From: Penaeus vannamei
Taxonomy: Eukaryota > Arthropoda > Malacostraca > Decapoda > Penaeidae
Direction of reading: 5' to 3'
Assembly (NCBI RefSeq): GCF_042767895.1
Contig: NC_091569.1
Location: 28,823,781 to 28,838,780, forward strand
DNA length: 15,000 nt
Numbering within the stretch: position 1 is the first letter of the stretch; each line of letters opens with the position of its first letter. A program made the position numbers and the translations under genes. Shown one piece after another: positions 10,456 to 15,000 of this stretch. Below the pieces are notes generated by a model. That model was not told the DNA's origin. It saw only the letters and a program-made list of their open reading frames with translations, and did not search any database.

Positions 10456-10781
10456 GTATAAGTGCATGACTTGCTTCAAACGCTACCCTACACAACATGC
10501 AACAGTGTGGAGAGAAACATTGCACAGAAACGTTTCAATGTACCACAGATTTTTCAGCAATAAAAAGACAGCTCCCACCCTTTAGATTTGAGAAAACCGA
10601 TTCCCACACGCCCGAAATCCGAGACCAGCAGGACCTTTACATCAACAGCAGAGGGCATTACATCACAGACCAGGAACATCACAATAATATAAGTTTTTAA
10701 GAGACAGTCCATTAACACAGGATTCCGAACAAATCATATTTGAAACAGATAATCCTGAAGAAATATGTACAGAAAATAGAG
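10456..10781 (+). pseudogene. Candidate upstream exon of a decayed gene
   Basis: Bounded by a fair acceptor (TTATTTACAG, AG at 10454-10455) and a donor (GAG|GTACGA at 10782). From the acceptor one frame reads YKCMTCFKRYPTQHATVWRE, with a Cys-x2-Cys pair and later His residues loosely like a zinc finger, and stops after 43 codons. The next frame is open over 10497-10700. A third, from a TAA at 10685, reads LRDSPLTQDSEQIIFETD and enters the donor in phase 1. Coding-like text spread over three frames suggests frameshift decay, or simply chance. Confidence 0.25.
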
Positions 10782-10899
10782 GTACGAACTTTCTTACTTT
10801 AATATGCTAGTCTTAGTTTTCCGTTTTGAGAACATTAGGAGGTATAAAGAATTGATTCATAATATGAATGTTTTTAATGGCTTGTCTTCAATCATGTAG

Positions 10900-11069
10900 G
10901 AACGTCTGGGATGAAGAAAAGGAAAAGGTGGTCTTCAGAAGCAACTGAGAAGTTTATATTATTATTTACAGAGCAATTTAAACAATTGGGGGCAAAGCAG
11001 TGCAGAGATTTTAAAAAATGTCATAGTTTCATGAAATACACATTAAAAATTATAATTTTGAAACCTTAG
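10900..11069 (+). pseudogene. Candidate exon with Myb/SANT-like stretch
   Basis: The acceptor AATCATGTAG (AG at 10898-10899) joins in phase 1 to the donor at 10782. The frame reads GTSGMKKRKRWSSEATEKFI, then LLFTEQFKQLGAKQCRDFKKCHSF, and stops at TAG 11067-11069. A basic run, then a tryptophan, then an acidic/hydrophobic helix and a second helix with Cys residues is the pattern of the SANT/Myb-like segment found next to zinc fingers in many invertebrate proteins. Only one helix-turn-helix-sized unit remains. It could be the tail of a real gene, a decayed copy or coincidence. Confidence 0.3.
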
Positions 11070-11149
11070 GGATGTCTAAAATAGGTTCTTAATTAAATAT
11101 GATTACCAAAACATGCCATTACAAAAAGAAAAAAGAGAAAAAAAAAATG

Positions 11150-11680
11150 AAATCTCCCGAAAGACCGAATTCACGAGCGACATTTCTCTCCGACATGTTT
11201 ACAAATATAACGGTGGTGATAGAATAATGAGTACGACAATTTTTACTGAACATTATTGTCGCGCCGTCTGGCAGCGGAGATTGTCGTCTTCGGTACGGAC
11301 ACGTTGGATTAGGACTAAACTAAATACGGTATTAAAAGTTAAGGACGTTACAAAGACGCTCATAGTCTCTCCATTACCGCAAACCACACGGACGCGCTGA
11401 TGGCGCCTAAACTTCGGATTAAGATGTCTGTAACTTATTTATTTACCATAACAAGGTCTGTACTTACGTTAAATTTTGCATATCTGTCACTTGTATTGCT
11501 ATTTTGTATAAACTCTTGCATCGTGATATACAGCTAATCACTGCTGACGACCTCCCACCAACGCCGAAATCAACGTCGCATTCGTAGCATTTGCGGTAAG
11601 GGTGGCAACCCTGGTCTGCAGTCGTCGCTAGTTTATATGAACGAATAGAATAAACTCGTCAACGCAAAATAGGGGAGTTA
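11150..11680. promoter_or_regulatory. CpG-rich block, possible promoter or first-exon region
   Basis: CG dinucleotides are frequent at 11158-11420 (about 25 by eye) and again at 11550-11670, against a CpG-poor AT-rich background. It includes CGCCGTCTGGCAGCG and GGCGCC. A consensus-like donor GCG|GTAAGG occurs on the + strand at 11595-11600. A 95-codon open frame (11113-11400) has no recognisable domain. A housekeeping-type promoter is one explanation; a decayed repeat is another. Confidence 0.25.
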
Positions 11681-13736
11681 TGTGTCTGTATCGGTCATTC
11701 ATAAAACGTAAGGAAGTGCCTTGAAGGACGCGAGGGGAGGAGTCGGGGTCAAGGGAGAGCCCTCAAGGAGAACACGCTAATCTCAGTAATCCCATAATGC
11801 TGTAATCTAAGCATGTGGGACTATGCCAGTAGATACCATCTATGTATTTAACATCTCAAACTTTTTACCATCAAACTATTTAAAAGTCTCATCTGCGTCT
11901 AGCTCTGACATGATAGGTGGCAATGAGTTGCGATTGTGGTGATCTCTTGTCGAAATAAATCTGCATTCTTTAGGATATCCCTATCCAGATAAATAATAGG
12001 CAGCAAAATTACCACGTATTTCCAAGTACCAAGTATTACAAAGTAATTCTGTTTTCTATAGAATAATAATATGCTGATGCCGAACGTTTCTATTATAATG
12101 CAATAAAACGAATGAAACGTTTGCGATTTTATCAAGCGAACAAAGACAAACTCTCAATTAAACGGGACTGTATGTAGAAAAAAAAGTAAGTGAAGCTGTC
12201 GTGAAAAAAATAATTTCTGCGTCCGAGAAGCAATTTTGATTTGAAAAATACTGCATCTAAGACGAAAACGTTTGTAAAAACATTTGTCAAGTTGTAGGCT
12301 GAAGTTAGACTCTTGCTCCTGACAGTACAGGCCACGTCCACTGGGATTTTAGTTTCACAATTGCGTTTACACACATAGGTACCAAGGAGTCGATTACTAG
12401 TCTTACCTAGTCCATCTATTTAACTTATTTCTGAAATATTCTTTGCTATTATTTATTACCATGTGTTGTTTACAGTACCACAGCGTCAATGTTAATAATA
12501 ATAATAATATGTTTTCAAAATTAACCGTATCAGAAGAAAGTCGATGATTAAAGGAAAGAGACATTCTGGCGTGTCACGTGGCTTACTAATTGACTCTAAT
12601 GGAACCATCTCTGTCAACAGAATTCACAAAACAAAACCAGTACAGTCGACATGGCATAAGTGAAGTGTTAGCATATTGCTATTAAGTGTGAGGAATCCTG
12701 CATTTCTGTGTCTGAGAGTGGTAAAGCTCCAGGGGAGTATTGGGTATCTGTGTTGCCTCTCCCGCGTTCGAGAATGGGGTAAGACGAAAACCGAGAATTG
12801 AGGAAGGCCAAGAAGCCATATCAAATATACACTACACAATGGCACTGTTAATTAAACCAGGGTATTCAGGTGTGACAGACCCGGTACAATTCCCCGCAGA
12901 TGCTATGCTAAATAACTGCATAAGGTAGTAGTATTGAGATACAGGCTCGGTTTCATTGATTCACTTCCGGTAGATCTCGTTTATTATAAATCATTATGAA
13001 TATATATGATTTGAAAAAATACATGTACAAAATCCTATGATTCATTTGATATATGTGTAGCAATAACTAAAGGTATTTATAAATATACTTTTGACTGATT
13101 GACTTAAGTATATGCACACGTGTGGTAAAAATCAAAACACTGGACGAAGCTCTTCACACCAACACTGAAAAATACTAAGACTATTCTCTCTTACACATAT
13201 ATTTGGCTGTCAAAGTAGCAGGAATGAAGAAGATAGGTACTCCTTCCATTGCGTTGTTCGTGTTGACTCGGTAACGGTAGTTGATTCGGCCGATAGTTTA
13301 CATTGTAACAAGTGTAAGCAACATGGATGGTTAGGCTGGTTCCACTGATCATCTATGGATTCCAGCGAAATCTATAGACAGTGTAACCGTCTTCCTGTGG
13401 ACGATCAGACGTTTGAAATACTGGTGTTGTTTCTTAACTTCCGTGTAGAGCGAAGGTGTATCCTGTGTTCTGTCTGGGCCGTCTTGTCTGCATATACGTA
13501 TAGGTGGCGGGGAGGGGTGGGTTGGGGGGGTGAAGCAGTCTGAATGTGTATCAGTGATTTAAGAACATTATTAAAAAGTCTTAGAACCGTAAGAAAAAAA
13601 GTGATGTTAGATTATATCAAAACAATACGACCTTATTAAGAAATCAGAAACTTAAAATGTGTATATGTCATTTCACTCTGATGATACCTGATGGAGGAGT
13701 TTGGAGGAGCTAAAACTTGCATGCATGCGTATGTAC

Positions 13737-13738
<2 letters not shown>
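11681..13738. other. Intergenic DNA, nothing recognised
   Basis: Includes a short (AAT)n run at about 12493-12509 and a GGGGTGGG-type G-rich patch near 13508-13530. Open frames of 62-80 codons here (for example 12374-12132 and 12135-11899 on the minus strand) lack recognisable domains. Confidence 0.55.
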
Positions 13739-13789
<51 letters not shown>

Positions 13790-14142
13790 AATATGTATAT
13801 AAACGTATATTTGCAAAATATGTATATGTATAAATGTGTATATAAAAGTATTAATGTGTATGTCTTCACACACACACACGCACACGCACGCACGCACGCA
13901 CGCACGCACATGCACGTACGCACACGCACGCACGCACGCACGCACACGCACGCACGCTCGCACACGCACACACGCACGCACACGCACGCACGCATGCACG
14001 TACGCACCCAGGTCCACATACAAAAGGCAATCATACACAAATACACAATACATACACACATACGTACACAGATACCTATACACACAAATACAAAAACATA
14101 AACGGAAACACACACACACACATATAGGTGTGTGTATACATG

Positions 14143-14213
<71 letters not shown>
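13739..14213. repeat. 475-bp compound microsatellite with CACG-rich core
   Basis: (AT)n at 13739-13782, then TGTA/TATA-type repeats to about 13865, a CACG/CA array at about 13866-14012, mixed ACACAT units, and (TA)n at 14154-14213. Almost the whole span alternates purine and pyrimidine. The long Tyr/Ile, Cys/Val/Arg and His/Thr/Ala-rich frames read from both strands are repeat artefacts. Confidence 0.95.
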
Positions 14214-14218
<5 letters not shown>

Positions 14219-14313
14219 CCTATATATTTTTTGTGTGTGTCACGCCAGACGAGTTTGGTCTGTGCAAAAAAAATTTGGTAAAATTTTGTCCGAGCAAATG
14301 TAACTCGGGTAAC

Positions 14314-14717
14314 TTTTCCGCGCACGCTTATTTTATTTTTTTTTCTTTTTTCTTTTTTAGATCATCTTCCGCGCATAAAATTCTTTTGACCTTTCCGCGC
14401 ACTTGCATCATCATCCGTCCGTAGATTAGCTATACACAGATAAACAATACTTCCATAGAATCAACCTGTTCGTACGTTCGAATTTAAAATATGAAAGTGA
14501 AAGTGAACGCCAAAGCGCCAATCAAGGATGCTTACAATACTACCACGCCGGGGATCTCCTGCAAAGGATTACATGATTTCCAGTTTGTTAACAGCTGACT
14601 CCCAATGCAGTATTGATAACCACTGTTACCATATTAACCCTATCTTCATGATAGGTATTCAAAAAAGAATGATCAAATTACCGCGCAAATGTAGACAAAA
14701 TTATCTTTTCCGCGCAT
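14314..14717 (+). promoter_or_regulatory. Cluster of CCGCGCA motifs
   Basis: CCGCGCA preceded by a T-rich stretch occurs at 14314-14324, 14366-14375, 14391-14401 and 14706-14716 (TTCCGCGCA in each), plus a variant ATTACCGCGCA at 14677-14687. All are on the same strand. The core resembles E2F-type sites (TTTSSCGC), but a dispersed repeat with decayed spacers would look the same. Confidence 0.4.
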
Positions 14718-14747
14718 GAAAAAATTTAATATTCCCCGCGTGAGTCT

Positions 14748-14748
<1 letters not shown>

Positions 14749-14783
<35 letters not shown>
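14749..14783. repeat. (GT)n array
   Basis: About 35 bp of uninterrupted GT repeats. Confidence 0.95.
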
Positions 14784-14786
<3 letters not shown>

Positions 14787-14920
14787 CATGGGCAAAAGGA
14801 ATACCCGGATGGAAGGGCCAGCTGCTGCCAGGGAGACAGCTCCCACAAGGACGCTTCTCTCCCAAGGCGTTTTCTCTTGGTGGGTCCAATGTTTACCCTA
14901 AGACGGCGGGGTTCTGAGGC
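14784..14920. other. Short GC-richer segment, nothing recognised
   Basis: Contains GGCCAGCTGCTGCCAGGG and other GC-rich words. Two overlapping frames of about 60 codons run across it and the neighbouring GT repeat; neither has a recognisable domain. Confidence 0.4.
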
Positions 14921-14936
14921 CGCCCCTCCCTCCCTC

Positions 14937-15000
<64 letters not shown>
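14921..15000. repeat. (CCCT)n followed by (CA)n, cut by the window end
   Basis: CCCTCCCTCCCT at about 14925-14940, then (CA)n from 14940 to the last base. The array continues past the window. Confidence 0.95.

Noticed and set aside
13636..14325. 229-codon minus-strand frame and overlapping frames on both strands
   Set aside because: They translate microsatellites ((YI)n, CVRA/THAR-like strings) and are open only because dinucleotide repeats lack stops.

Overview
The window looks like a stretch of a crustacean genome, most likely a decapod and plausibly a penaeid shrimp. That inference rests on three things. It is AT-rich and packed with simple repeats: at least seven long (TA)n arrays, several (CA)n/(GT)n runs, GATA/GA tracts and a 147-bp CACG-rich array. 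It is sparse in genes and littered with small inverted-repeat elements. Its one clear gene has an arthropod-style exon/intron layout and encodes a DUF2236 protein. No ribosomal RNA, tRNA, CRISPR array or bacterial-style operon was seen.

The clear gene lies on the minus strand at 6305-8344. A 1,268-nt coding exon (7572 down to 6305) joins, through a consensus phase-1 intron (8334-7573), to a 10-nt coding start in a small upstream exon (8404-8335). The predicted protein is 425 residues. It belongs to the DUF2236 / MpaB / rubber-oxygenase (Lcp) haem-enzyme family and keeps the R-x3-T-x30-H spacing of the haem-site residues in Lcp. A poly(A) signal sits about 255 bp past the stop.

Layout from the left: 1-877 is unremarkable AT-rich DNA. 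A compound microsatellite at 985-1127 is flanked by a perfect 111-bp direct repeat (878-988 and 1204-1314). From 1957 to 3862 there is a mosaic in which three (TA)n arrays bracket two GC-rich insertions: a possible LTR tail (2068-2455) and a 1.25-kb element with long inverted repeats (2554-3805). The element holds a broken coding relic, possibly of a Merlin/ISXO2-type transposase. A 161-bp near-palindrome lies at 4219-4379. Between 4500 and 5510 there is unrecognised, possibly decayed coding-like sequence ending near two poly(A) signals. After the DUF2236 gene come a perfect 16-bp hairpin (8511-8550) beside another (TA)n run, a MITE-like inverted-repeat unit (9334-9489), a possible decayed two-exon gene with a Myb/SANT-like stretch (10456-11069), a CpG-rich block (about 11150-11680), and a long featureless tract. 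The right end (13739-15000) is compound microsatellite plus a cluster of TTTCCGCGCA-like motifs.

There is no multi-gene system here; only one gene is well supported. The most interesting items are the haem-site conservation in an uncharacterised arthropod DUF2236 protein, the mosaic long-inverted-repeat element, the 161-bp hairpin, the identical 111-bp duplication and the CCGCGCA motif cluster.
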